From the NCBI GenBank assembly GCA_035268885.1, contig DATFKA010000101.1:39108-103107 (forward strand): a stretch of 64,000 nt of DNA, in the 5' to 3' direction. Made by a program: the position numbers and the translations under genes. The notes beneath the pieces were generated by a model. The model saw only the letters and a list, made by a program, of their open reading frames with translations. It was not told the DNA's origin and did no database searches. This DNA is from DATFKA01 sp035268885 (GTDB taxonomy: Bacteria; Bacteroidota; Bacteroidia; Chitinophagales; Saprospiraceae). Below, piece by piece: positions 9,036 to 16,108 of this stretch (positions are counted from its first letter, which is position 1; each line of letters begins with the position of its first letter).

Positions 9036-10667
9036 ATGAAGCAAGACCAATTATTCGATAAGGCACAATCCACCGGTTTTTTCGGTAAGTTTTACTATTA
9101 CACCCGGCTGAGTGGCCCAGGATGGATACAGGCCGCAGTAACCCTGGGAGGCGGCACCCTGGTCGGAGCCCTTTATCTGGGCGTAGTGGGTGGTTTTCAA
9201 TTTCTTTGGCTGCAACCTTTGGCCATGCTCTGTGGAATCATTATGCTGGGTGCGATAAATTACGTCACCCTCAGCAAAGAGGATATCAAAGATCGGCCCT
9301 TCAAGCTGGCCCAACGGCACGTCTCGCCCATGCTGGCCTGGGCCTGGCTCGTGGCCACCATCGTGGCCGATGTGGTTTTCTGTGCAGCCCAATTTGCCCT
9401 GGGTAGCGATGCCATTCAGGGTAATTTGGGGGGAGAACAAGTTCCCCCTTTTCTGATTACCGGCCTACTTTTTATCGTCGCCTTTAGCCTCATCTGGCTA
9501 TTTTCGCAAGAAGGCCGCGCCTCACAAATCATTGATAATGTGATTAAATCGCTAGTTGCTATTATTGTGCTGGCCTTTATGGGCGTAGTCGTAACGCTCG
9601 TTTGGAAAGGAGCCGTAGACTGGGTGGCCCTTGGCCAAGGAATCGTCCCTAATTTTTCTGCCCTTTTCCGCCCCACAGACACCTACGCCGAGTACATTGC
9701 CGAAAGTAAAACCTACGGTACTTTTTGGAAACAATATATCGCCGAAAATCAACGCGACATCATCATCGGCGCCTTTGGTACCGCCGTAGGTATCAATATG
9801 ACTTTCCTGCTGCCCTACTCACTGATGAAGAAAGGCTGGAAAAAGAAACATCGGGAATTATCGCGATTTGACCTGGTCCTCGGTTTATTTATCCCCTTTG
9901 TGCTGGGGGCTTCCGCCCTGATTATTTCTACCGCTTCCCAGTTTCATGCGAACGAAGAAGGCATCGTTAGCCAGGGGGCATACCACCAGGTACTGGATAC
10001 CCGCTTGCGGGCAGAATACCCCCATTGGTCTACTTTTGACGAAAGTCGCATCCAGCACTTACGCGAGACGGCGCCCCAGGCTGATAAAGACCTTTCCAGA
10101 ATGCTGGCCAAGCGAAATGCCAATGATCTGGCGCATGCGCTAACTCCTTTTTTGGGCCGCTGGTCCCAATTAATCTTTGGCATCGGCATCCTGGCCATGG
10201 CCCTGAGTACCATGCTGGTCCATATGATGATGAATGGCTACGCCGTCAGCGAAGCCTTTGGACAACCGGGAAAACAGCGGTTCTTTCTCATTGGAGCCGT
10301 AATACCCGCCATTGCTGGCTTTTTCTCCCCCCTGCTCTGGAACGGAGCGGCCAAGACCGCACTGGCCGTACCCGCTTCGGTTATCGCCACTACCCTGCTA
10401 CCCATCGCTTATCTGATATTTTTACTGCTGATGAATTCTAAAAAGGCCCTGGGCGAAGAACTTCCACGCCGTCGTAGTTTTCTTAATTTACTAATGATAC
10501 TGGCCACGGGTATTGCCACCTTCGCTTCTATTTGGGCCCTATTGGGCAAATACCAAAGTAGCAACCCCTATGATCATTGGTTCGGTTTGTTTGGATTGAT
10601 CGGTTTGCCGATATTAGCGGGGATTGGTATTATTGGTTTTTTCCGAAAGGAAAGATCGAAAGGATAA
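9036..10667 (+). CDS. Nramp-family divalent metal transporter, divergent type
   Basis: The 543-residue inner-membrane protein has about eleven hydrophobic segments and the Nramp/SLC11 layout. ATG 9036 was preferred over TTG 9027 because the latter only adds MRY and is closer to the leader hairpin. The first helix region reads SGPGWIQAAVTLGGGT where canonical MntH has GPGxxxSxAYIDPGN, so the metal-binding Asp and Asn of DPGN are absent. The TM6 region reads GTAVGINMTFLLPYS in place of ATIMPHN, so the Met-Pro-His element is also lost. An extra loop of about 60 residues (about 325-380) is charged. The substrate therefore cannot be assumed to be Mn or Fe; Mg or another ion is possible, since other Nramp-related proteins that lost these residues carry Mg. 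The gene is followed at 20 bp by an oxidoreductase. Confidence 0.8.
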   Translation: MKQDQLFDKAQSTGFFGKFYYYTRLSGPGWIQAAVTLGGGTLVGALYLGVVGGFQFLWLQPLAMLCGIIMLGAINYVTLSKEDIKDRPFKLAQRHVSPMLAWAWLVATIVADVVFCAAQFALGSDAIQGNLGGEQVPPFLITGLLFIVAFSLIWLFSQEGRASQIIDNVIKSLVAIIVLAFMGVVVTLVWKGAVDWVALGQGIVPNFSALFRPTDTYAEYIAESKTYGTFWKQYIAENQRDIIIGAFGTAVGINMTFLLPYSLMKKGWKKKHRELSRFDLVLGLFIPFVLGASALIISTASQFHANEEGIVSQGAYHQVLDTRLRAEYPHWSTFDESRIQHLRETAPQADKDLSRMLAKRNANDLAHALTPFLGRWSQLIFGIGILAMALSTMLVHMMMNGYAVSEAFGQPGKQRFFLIGAVIPAIAGFFSPLLWNGAAKTALAVPASVIATTLLPIAYLIFLLLMNSKKALGEELPRRRSFLNLLMILATGIATFASIWALLGKYQSSNPYDHWFGLFGLIGLPILAGIGIIGFFRKERSKG

Positions 10668-10684
10668 AGGTTAAAGGATAAAGG
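10659..10684 (+). repeat. AAAGGNTAA-type short tandem repeats between the Nramp and oxidoreductase genes
   Basis: Four units of AAAGG separated by ATA or TTA overlap the Nramp stop codon and end 3 bp before the next ATG. A degraded set of the same units occurs at 11732-11756, and the complementary TTTAACC heptamer is tandem at 13219-13239. Confidence 0.6.
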
Positions 10685-10687
10685 AAT

Positions 10688-11734
10688 ATGCAAACATTTG
10701 GAATAATTGGTGGCGGTATGATCGCCAACTTTCATGCGCAAGCCATTCAGGCGATGGATGGTGGTCAACTGGGTGCTATCTACGCCCGTAATCCGGATAA
10801 AGCAGCTGCGCTGGGCAAAAAATTCAATTGTAAAGGCTACCATCAGCTCAACGATCTGCTTGACGACCCGGATATCGATATCGTGACGATCGCGACGCCT
10901 TCGGGTGCACATCTGGAGCCAGCGCTGGCTTCCGCCCAAAAAGGAAAACATATTATTTGCGAAAAACCACTGGAGGTGACCCCCGAACGAATCCAGCAGA
11001 TGATTCAGGCTTGCGCCGAAAACAAAGTAGTCCTGGCCGGTATTTTTAATCGACGATTTAATCCAGCGGTACAACGCCTGAAACAAGCAGTAGAACAAGG
11101 CCGTTTTGGTCGACTTACCCTCTGCGATGCCTACGTCAAATGGTACCGTACTCAGGAATATTACGACTCGGGGGCCTGGCGCGGCACCTGGGCCCTGGAC
11201 GGTGGTGGTGCCCTTATGAATCAGTCCATCCATACGATCGATCAGCTCATCTACCTGGCGGGAGATATCAAGCGTCTCTCCGCCTCGGTCGACTGCCTGA
11301 TCCACGAGGGCATCGAAGTCGAAGATACCGCCGTGGCCATCCTGGAGTTTGAGAGTGGTGCCCGCGGCGTGATCGAAGGCGCTACTTCCTGTTGGTCTTC
11401 GACTGGCCATCCGGCCGAGGTGCAGCTTTGTGGTAGTGAAGGCTCCGTTTTTATGGCGGATGAATCTTTCCGGGTCTGGGATTTCAAAGAGTCGAAGGAG
11501 ACGGACGATTACGTTAAGGAGCACTTAATGGAAGGCGCGAACGGTGGACTGGGAGCCAACGATCCTTCCGCCATTAATTTTGAAGGACACCGACTCAATT
11601 TTGAAGATGTCGTGCAGGCCATTGAAGCAGGCCAACAGCCATTGGTTACCGGCCAGGAAGCCCTGAAAGCCGTAAAGGTAATCACGGCGATTTATGAAAG
11701 TGCCCGGAATAATGGAAAGTGGGTGGAATTATAA
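10688..11734 (+). CDS. Gfo/Idh/MocA family NAD(P)-dependent oxidoreductase
   Basis: The 348-residue protein has the two-domain Gfo/Idh/MocA fold. An N-terminal Rossmann domain carries IGGGMIANFHAQAI (about residues 6-19), and the EKPLEV motif near residue 95 holds the conserved lysine. The C-terminal alpha/beta domain has the substrate-site segment GGGALMNQSIHTIDQLIY (about 171-188), with the usual catalytic histidine in SIHTID. Family members oxidise or reduce sugars, inositols and related polyols with a bound nicotinamide. It lies 22 bp upstream of a xylose-isomerase-like TIM barrel, a pairing common in inositol and rare-sugar catabolism. The substrate cannot be read from the sequence. Transcription with the Nramp gene is possible because only 20 bp separate them. 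Confidence 0.9.
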   Translation: MQTFGIIGGGMIANFHAQAIQAMDGGQLGAIYARNPDKAAALGKKFNCKGYHQLNDLLDDPDIDIVTIATPSGAHLEPALASAQKGKHIICEKPLEVTPERIQQMIQACAENKVVLAGIFNRRFNPAVQRLKQAVEQGRFGRLTLCDAYVKWYRTQEYYDSGAWRGTWALDGGGALMNQSIHTIDQLIYLAGDIKRLSASVDCLIHEGIEVEDTAVAILEFESGARGVIEGATSCWSSTGHPAEVQLCGSEGSVFMADESFRVWDFKESKETDDYVKEHLMEGANGGLGANDPSAINFEGHRLNFEDVVQAIEAGQQPLVTGQEALKAVKVITAIYESARNNGKWVEL

Positions 11735-11756
11735 GATTAAAGTAGAAAGGTAAAGG

Positions 11757-12632
11757 ATGAAACTAAGTGGATTTACAGACGAGGCAGCCAAAGATTTGGC
11801 CGGACAAATAATAGTAACAAAAGAACTCGGTTGGGAATATCTGTCCTTGCGGATGGTGGATGGTGTGAGTATCCACGATCTGCCCAAAGACGACTTCCTG
11901 GCCGTTTGTGATCAGCTAGAAGCTGCCCAACTTAAGGTAGCCGAATTCGGCACCCTGATTGGCAGCTGGTCGAAAACGATTGATTCGGATTGGAATATTA
12001 CATTACAAGAGATCGAACGCTGTATACCGCGGATGCAGCGCCTCGGTGTCCAATACGCCCGAATCATGTCCTATGCACAGCGTCCCTGGGGCGAAGATCA
12101 GGCAGAGCAGGAACGCTTCCGGCGTTTACGCGAAATCACCCAACGCTTTGCCGACGCCGGGCTGACTGCCCTACACGAAAACTGTATGAACTGGGGCGGA
12201 TTCTCGGCCGATCATACGCTACGTCTGCTGGAAGAAGTGCCCGGGCTGAAACTGGTTTTTGACACTGGCAATCCTGTTTTCCAGCGCGATCGTTCACAGA
12301 AGCCCCCCTACCCCTGGCAGGATGCCTTCGATTTTTACCGAAAGGTAAAGCAGGCCATTGCTCACGTACACGTCAAAGATGGCATCATGCATGCCGAAGA
12401 AGGCGAGCCGGAGTATACTTTTGCCGGCGAAGGCCAGGCCCGTATTCCGGAAATCTTAAAGGATCTACTTAGTAGCGACTACCAGGGCTTCCTGGCCATA
12501 GAACCACATATCGGCAAGGTATTTCATCTACAAGACCAGGAGAAAGACCCAGATCGGGAGTACCATTTATATCTGGAGTACGGGCAGCGCTTTGAGCAAT
12601 TGGTGAAGGGGATCCGGGAGGAGCTTAAATAG
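11757..12632 (+). CDS. Sugar phosphate isomerase/epimerase-like TIM barrel protein
   Basis: The 291-residue product belongs to the xylose isomerase-like (AP endonuclease 2 fold) superfamily, which isomerises or epimerises sugars and inosose using a divalent metal. Metal-ligand segments are visible: LHENCMNWGG (about residue 139), LVFDTGNPVF (about 163-172), HVHVKDG (about 203-209) and FLAIEPHIG (about 244). The N-terminus MKLSGFTDEAAKD fits this family. It lies 22 bp after the Gfo/Idh/MocA gene on the same strand, so the two probably act in one catabolic route, for example oxidation to a keto-sugar followed by isomerisation. The specific substrate is unknown. Confidence 0.87.
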   Translation: MKLSGFTDEAAKDLAGQIIVTKELGWEYLSLRMVDGVSIHDLPKDDFLAVCDQLEAAQLKVAEFGTLIGSWSKTIDSDWNITLQEIERCIPRMQRLGVQYARIMSYAQRPWGEDQAEQERFRRLREITQRFADAGLTALHENCMNWGGFSADHTLRLLEEVPGLKLVFDTGNPVFQRDRSQKPPYPWQDAFDFYRKVKQAIAHVHVKDGIMHAEEGEPEYTFAGEGQARIPEILKDLLSSDYQGFLAIEPHIGKVFHLQDQEKDPDREYHLYLEYGQRFEQLVKGIREELK

Positions 12633-12745
12633 GTGCTCGTAAGTATTGGGCCGCCAATCCACTTCACCATCTAGTCTTCCTATCAAAATACCTTTTCTTT
12701 CCACTTTCTAAACAGTAGGTCTGTCTATTTCGTTTTTTGAATATT

Positions 12746-12872
12746 AACCTAGCAAACTAAATGACTGATACGCGGAAGTCTTTATTTGGAGAAAGGCTTC
12801 GTTTTTGTAGCGATTGACAAAAATGAAGAGGTAAGAACGGCACATGATTTTGCTAGGTTTTTAATTTTTTTT
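12746..12872 (+). ncRNA. Possible structured RNA or small element closed by an 11-bp stem
   Basis: AACCTAGCAAA (12746-12756) and TTTGCTAGGTT (12849-12859) form a perfect 11-bp inverted repeat enclosing 92 bp, and the right arm runs into a T-rich tract to 12872. Inside, GAAGTCTTT and AAAGGCTTC (about 12775-12800) make a second stem. No coding frame is convincing here. It could be a small RNA with a terminal stem, or a MITE-like insertion next to the element at 12888. The rest of the gap from 12633 to 12745 shows nothing recognisable. Confidence 0.35.
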
Positions 12873-12887
12873 AAAACTGCACAACTA

Positions 12888-13060
12888 AGAAGTTGTTTAA
12901 GAATTCCTGGTGAGATGATTGGTAACGGCTTGAAAGTCAAGACAAGGCTACTTTTTTTCTCGTAGCCATCCGCCTCAGTAGGACGAAGGGAAAAAAGAGC
13001 TGCCGTATTGGCTTTCAATGTGTTGTCAAGGGCTCAGTGAGGAGTTTTCAAACAACTTCT
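12888..13060. mobile_element. MITE-like element, 173 bp, with 21-bp inverted termini
   Basis: The left end (12888-12908, beginning AGAAGTTGTTT) and right end (13040-13060, ending AAACAACTTCT) are inverted copies of one another. Similarity continues inward for about 75 bp, including TTGAAAG and a run of T on each arm, so the whole segment folds as one long imperfect hairpin. A nested stem GGCTAC/GTAGCC lies near 12947-12966. A 57-bp relative with the same termini is found at 41634-41690. There is no transposase. No target-site duplication could be fixed with confidence. Confidence 0.6.
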
Positions 13061-13073
13061 AACTGTAAAATAG

Positions 13074-13116
13074 ACTTTTACTAAAATTATATACAAATGA
13101 AATGCCCATGCGCCTA
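13074..13116 (+). repeat. Decayed duplicate of the dipeptide epimerase 5' region
   Basis: The segment TTTACTAAAATTATATACA at 13077-13095 and its ATG at 13097 closely copy the sequence before the real start at 13310, where the corresponding run begins at 13290. The copied reading frame stops after six codons (MKCPCA). GCGCCTAAGGCGC at the stop is a palindrome. The two ATGs are 213 bp apart. Confidence 0.5.
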
Positions 13117-13183
13117 AGGCGCACCAGAACGCGGATGAATATAGGGGATTTGCTCTGGGCAAAAGGATAAAGTAAAAAGGGTA

Positions 13184-13239
13184 AAGGTTAAAATGTGACA
13201 TGACTTTAACCTTGGGACTTTAACCTTTAACCTTTAACC
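13184..13239. repeat. TTTAACC heptamer array with an inverted copy
   Basis: Three exact tandem TTTAACC units lie at 13219-13239. AAGGTTAAA at 13184-13192 and TTTAACCTT at 13205-13213 form a 9-bp stem just before them. The array lies within the 677-bp gap between the TIM barrel gene and the epimerase, whose other contents are listed separately. Confidence 0.65.
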
Positions 13240-13309
13240 TTCGAATTCAACCTAAGCTTAAGCACTACATAACTATTAAAAAACAAAACTTTACTAAAAT
13301 TACATACAC

Positions 13310-14377
13310 ATGAAAATAAACGCCATCCGCGCCTACCGCCGCGACATACCACTGACCAATCCGTACACCATTGCCTTCCAGACTACGGAAGTAGCTGAAC
13401 TGGCCTTTGTAGAAATCGAACTGGCAAATGGCACCGTGGGCTTTGGCGCTTCGGCTGCCTCCGAACACGTTATTGGCGAAAGCATCGAAGACAGTATCCG
13501 TAATCTACAATCTGATACCGTACAGCAATGGGTTGGGCGGGATATTCGCCATTTCCGCCAACTGATCAGCGAAGTAAAGCAGGCCTTCCCGCAGCACTCC
13601 GGTACGGTCACCTGCCTGGATATTGGCCTGCACGATGCCTTTGGTAAATATCTGGATGTGCCAATCCTGGAATTCTATGGCCAAAAGGTAAAACCACTGC
13701 CCACCTCCGTAACCATTGGTATTAAATCCGTGGAAGAAACCCTCGAAGATGCCAAATCTTACCAGCAACAAGGCTTCAAAGTACTAAAGATCAAAACCGG
13801 GCTTGAGCTCGAACAAGATATCGAGCGCTGTACCAAAGTCCGGGAGCATTTTGGCGACAGCCTACACCTGCGCGTCGATGCCAACCAGGGCTATTCCTCC
13901 AATCAGACCATTGCTTTCCATAAAGCCACTCAAAAACTCAAATTAGAACTGATTGAGCAACCCATGCCAATTGGGACCGAAGTGGAAATGAAAACACTAC
14001 CCGAAGAACTAAAAGTAAAAATCGCCTGCGATGAATCGCTCAAAAACACAGCATCCGCGCTCGAGCTGATCGACGGGGCTGGGGCTTGCGGTATTTTTAA
14101 CATTAAACTCATGAAGTGCGGTGGTCTGCTCGGTGCTTTTGAGATTGCCAATATTGCCCAAAATGCGGGTGTAGAGCTGTTCTGGGGTTGTTTTGACGAA
14201 AGTATTGTAAGCATTACGGCAGCTTTACACGCCGCGCTGGCCTGCCCGGCCACCCGCTATATTGACCTGGATGGTAGCCTTGATCTGGCCGAAGATCTCT
14301 TTCGGGGAGGCTTCGAATTAAACGATGGAATACTCTACCCAAATCATTTATCTGGCTTCGGTATCGAACTTATTTAA
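13310..14377 (+). CDS. Dipeptide epimerase (L-Ala-D/L-Glu epimerase-like), enolase superfamily
   Basis: The 355-residue protein is a mandelate racemase/muconate lactonizing enzyme-type barrel. The KxK pair is in LKIKTGLELE (about residue 160), metal ligands are in RVDANQGY (about 187-194), LIEQPM (about 213) and ACDESL (about 240), and the opposing lysine is in FNIKLMKCGG (about 263). The DLDGSLDL segment near residue 322 matches the DxD motif that binds the dipeptide amino group in dipeptide epimerases and separates them from MLE and NSAR enzymes. It would racemise the second residue of dipeptides such as L-Ala-D-Glu from murein recycling. It is transcribed alone, with an unusual repeat-rich region upstream. 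Confidence 0.9.
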   Translation: MKINAIRAYRRDIPLTNPYTIAFQTTEVAELAFVEIELANGTVGFGASAASEHVIGESIEDSIRNLQSDTVQQWVGRDIRHFRQLISEVKQAFPQHSGTVTCLDIGLHDAFGKYLDVPILEFYGQKVKPLPTSVTIGIKSVEETLEDAKSYQQQGFKVLKIKTGLELEQDIERCTKVREHFGDSLHLRVDANQGYSSNQTIAFHKATQKLKLELIEQPMPIGTEVEMKTLPEELKVKIACDESLKNTASALELIDGAGACGIFNIKLMKCGGLLGAFEIANIAQNAGVELFWGCFDESIVSITAALHAALACPATRYIDLDGSLDLAEDLFRGGFELNDGILYPNHLSGFGIELI

Positions 14378-14408
14378 AAGAAGGGCTTTCTAAAGTGGTA
14401 AGTTTGTC

Positions 14409-14441
14409 TATTTTTTTGTACAGTAAGGGTACTTATTGTAC
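14409..14441 (+). promoter_or_regulatory. Promoter-proximal inverted repeat of the proCBA operon
   Basis: TATTTTTTTG (14409-14418) resembles a -7 element with two extra T. Directly overlapping its end is a 10-bp inverted repeat, GTACAGTAAG (14418-14427) and CTTATTGTAC (14432-14441), with a 4-nt spacer and one G-T pair. It lies 34 bp before the proC start. It could be an operator or a leader hairpin. Confidence 0.45.
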
Positions 14442-14475
14442 TAAATACACGAAAACGACTTTTTAAACCAACGAA

Positions 14476-15282
14476 ATGAAAGTACTTATGATTGGCGGAG
14501 GTAATATGGGATTTACCTTCGCAGAAGGTATGTCTACGTCCCCTTTACTCAATCGCCGTAAAATGATGGTACTGGACAAAAGTCTGGAAACCATCAAACG
14601 ACTGGAAGCTACTCAAAAATTTGAAGTTTTTGATAAAGTGGAGAATTGTCTGCCGGAAGCAGACATCGTATTCGTTGCCGTAAAACCTTACCACTGCGAG
14701 GCACTCTTCCAGGAGATGAGGCCCTACATTAATGAGGAGCAAATATTTGTCTCCATGATGGCGGGCGTAACGATCGAAAGTATCCAATCCATGCTTGGGG
14801 TCCCAAAAGTGGTCCGGACCATGCCCAATTTACCAGCTAAAGTCGGCAAAGGGGTAACTTCCTTTACCGAATCGGAAGCGGTCTCCAGGGTGGAATTGCT
14901 AATGATCCGCAACCTGTTAGATACGACGGGTGTATCTATTCACGTTGATACCGAGCATTTTATAGACAAGTCAACGGGTATCTCTGGTAGTGGCCCGGCT
15001 TATGTCTTTTACTTTATGCAGTCTATGCTGGAAGCAGCCAAAAAAATGGGCTTCTCCGACAACGACTCCAAAGTGCTGGTTAGCCATACCTTTGAAGGAG
15101 CAATCACCTTATTCCAGGAATCTAACCTGACGCCAACCAAATGGATGGATCGCGTTGCTTCTAAAGGGGGGACTACACAGGCTGCCCTCGATGATATGGA
15201 AGGCAACAATGTCAACGAGTTGATTAAAAGTGCGGCCTACGCGGCCTTTGATCGAGCAGTAGAACTTGGAAAAGAATCATAA
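14476..15282 (+). CDS. proC: Pyrroline-5-carboxylate reductase
   Basis: It catalyses the last step of proline synthesis, reducing pyrroline-5-carboxylate with NAD(P)H in the cytoplasm. The 268-residue product has the Rossmann motif MIGGGNMGFTFAEGM (about residues 5-19), VAVKPYHCE (about 75) and MAGVTIESIQ (about 95). The ProC signature around SGISGSGPAYVFYFMQSM (about 168-186) is followed by the C-terminal dimerisation region SKGGTTQAALDDME. It is the first gene of a proC-proB-proA cluster that covers the whole route from glutamate. proC normally acts last, so its first place in the operon is a local feature. A promoter-proximal inverted repeat lies upstream. Confidence 0.95.
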   Translation: MKVLMIGGGNMGFTFAEGMSTSPLLNRRKMMVLDKSLETIKRLEATQKFEVFDKVENCLPEADIVFVAVKPYHCEALFQEMRPYINEEQIFVSMMAGVTIESIQSMLGVPKVVRTMPNLPAKVGKGVTSFTESEAVSRVELLMIRNLLDTTGVSIHVDTEHFIDKSTGISGSGPAYVFYFMQSMLEAAKKMGFSDNDSKVLVSHTFEGAITLFQESNLTPTKWMDRVASKGGTTQAALDDMEGNNVNELIKSAAYAAFDRAVELGKES

Positions 15283-15319
15283 TAAAAGTAATAACCCGAA
15301 CAAACCAATATCCAAAAAA

Positions 15320-16099
15320 GTGAGTACAAAAAATCAAAGAATTGTCGTAAAGGTCGGTACCAATGTAATGACCAATCGAGACAATCGAATCGTATTACCT
15401 GTCTTAGACAGTTTAGTGAAGCAAATTGCCCATCTCTACGAGGAAGGGGTTAGTGTCGTACTGGTCTCCTCCGGATCTACCATCGCCGGTAAGGAAGTGA
15501 TTGGAGAATGTAGTGCGACGGATAAATCGATACGGCGCCAGATTTTCTCTTCGGTCGGCCAACCCCGCCTGATGCGTATGTATTACTCTATGTTTAAGAA
15601 GTTTGGTATGCGTTGCGCGCAGGTGTTAGCAACAAAAAGAGACTTCGACCCTGGTAAATACCGGGAGAATATGATCAATTGCTACGAAGGCCTTATCAAA
15701 GAAGGGATCATCCCCATCGCCAACGAAGATGATGCCGTATCACTAACGATGTCTATGTTCTCAGATAATGACGAACTGGCCGGACTGGTAGCCGAACTAA
15801 TCAACGCTGATAAATTGATCCTACTGACCGACATTGACGGCGTCTATACCGGACACCCTGAAGATGATGACTCCGATTTGATCAAAAGGGTAACCCCCGA
15901 TCAAAACGTAGAGCGGTACGTCAAAGCCTCCAATAAGAAAGAAGGGGAAGGACGTGGCGGCATGAAGTCAAAGATCAAAATCGCCAAAATGCTGGCCCAA
16001 AAAAATATCCCCACCTTTATTGCCAACGGCAAGAGGGATAATGTCATCCTGGATATCGTCGAAGGTAAGCAGGTAGGCACCAAAGTAATTGATCAGTAA
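15320..16099 (+). CDS. proB: Glutamate 5-kinase, short form without PUA domain
   Basis: It phosphorylates glutamate to gamma-glutamyl phosphate, the committed step of proline synthesis. The amino acid kinase domain is intact: VVKVGTNVMT near the N-terminus, VLVSSGSTIAGKE (about residues 50-62), IPIANEDDAVS (about 131), SDNDELAGLVAELI (about 148) and RGGMKSKIKIAKML near the C-terminus. The C-terminal PUA domain found in E. coli ProB is missing and the protein ends at about 259 residues, a known short form. GTG 15320 is preferred as start because it places the kinase core six residues from the N-terminus. A TTG at 15266 would overlap proC by 17 bp and add 18 polar residues. It ends 9 bp before proA. 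Confidence 0.92.
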   Translation: MSTKNQRIVVKVGTNVMTNRDNRIVLPVLDSLVKQIAHLYEEGVSVVLVSSGSTIAGKEVIGECSATDKSIRRQIFSSVGQPRLMRMYYSMFKKFGMRCAQVLATKRDFDPGKYRENMINCYEGLIKEGIIPIANEDDAVSLTMSMFSDNDELAGLVAELINADKLILLTDIDGVYTGHPEDDDSDLIKRVTPDQNVERYVKASNKKEGEGRGGMKSKIKIAKMLAQKNIPTFIANGKRDNVILDIVEGKQVGTKVIDQ

Positions 16100-16108
16100 G
16101 CTTAATTA

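Noticed and set aside
12782..13018. Minus-strand open frame of 78 residues through the MITE-like element
   Set aside because: The translation is explained by the inverted-repeat structure and shows no transposase motif.
12888..13060. Target-site duplication AACT at the borders of the MITE-like element
   Set aside because: The flanking bases are similar but do not line up exactly at both ends, so the duplication cannot be claimed.
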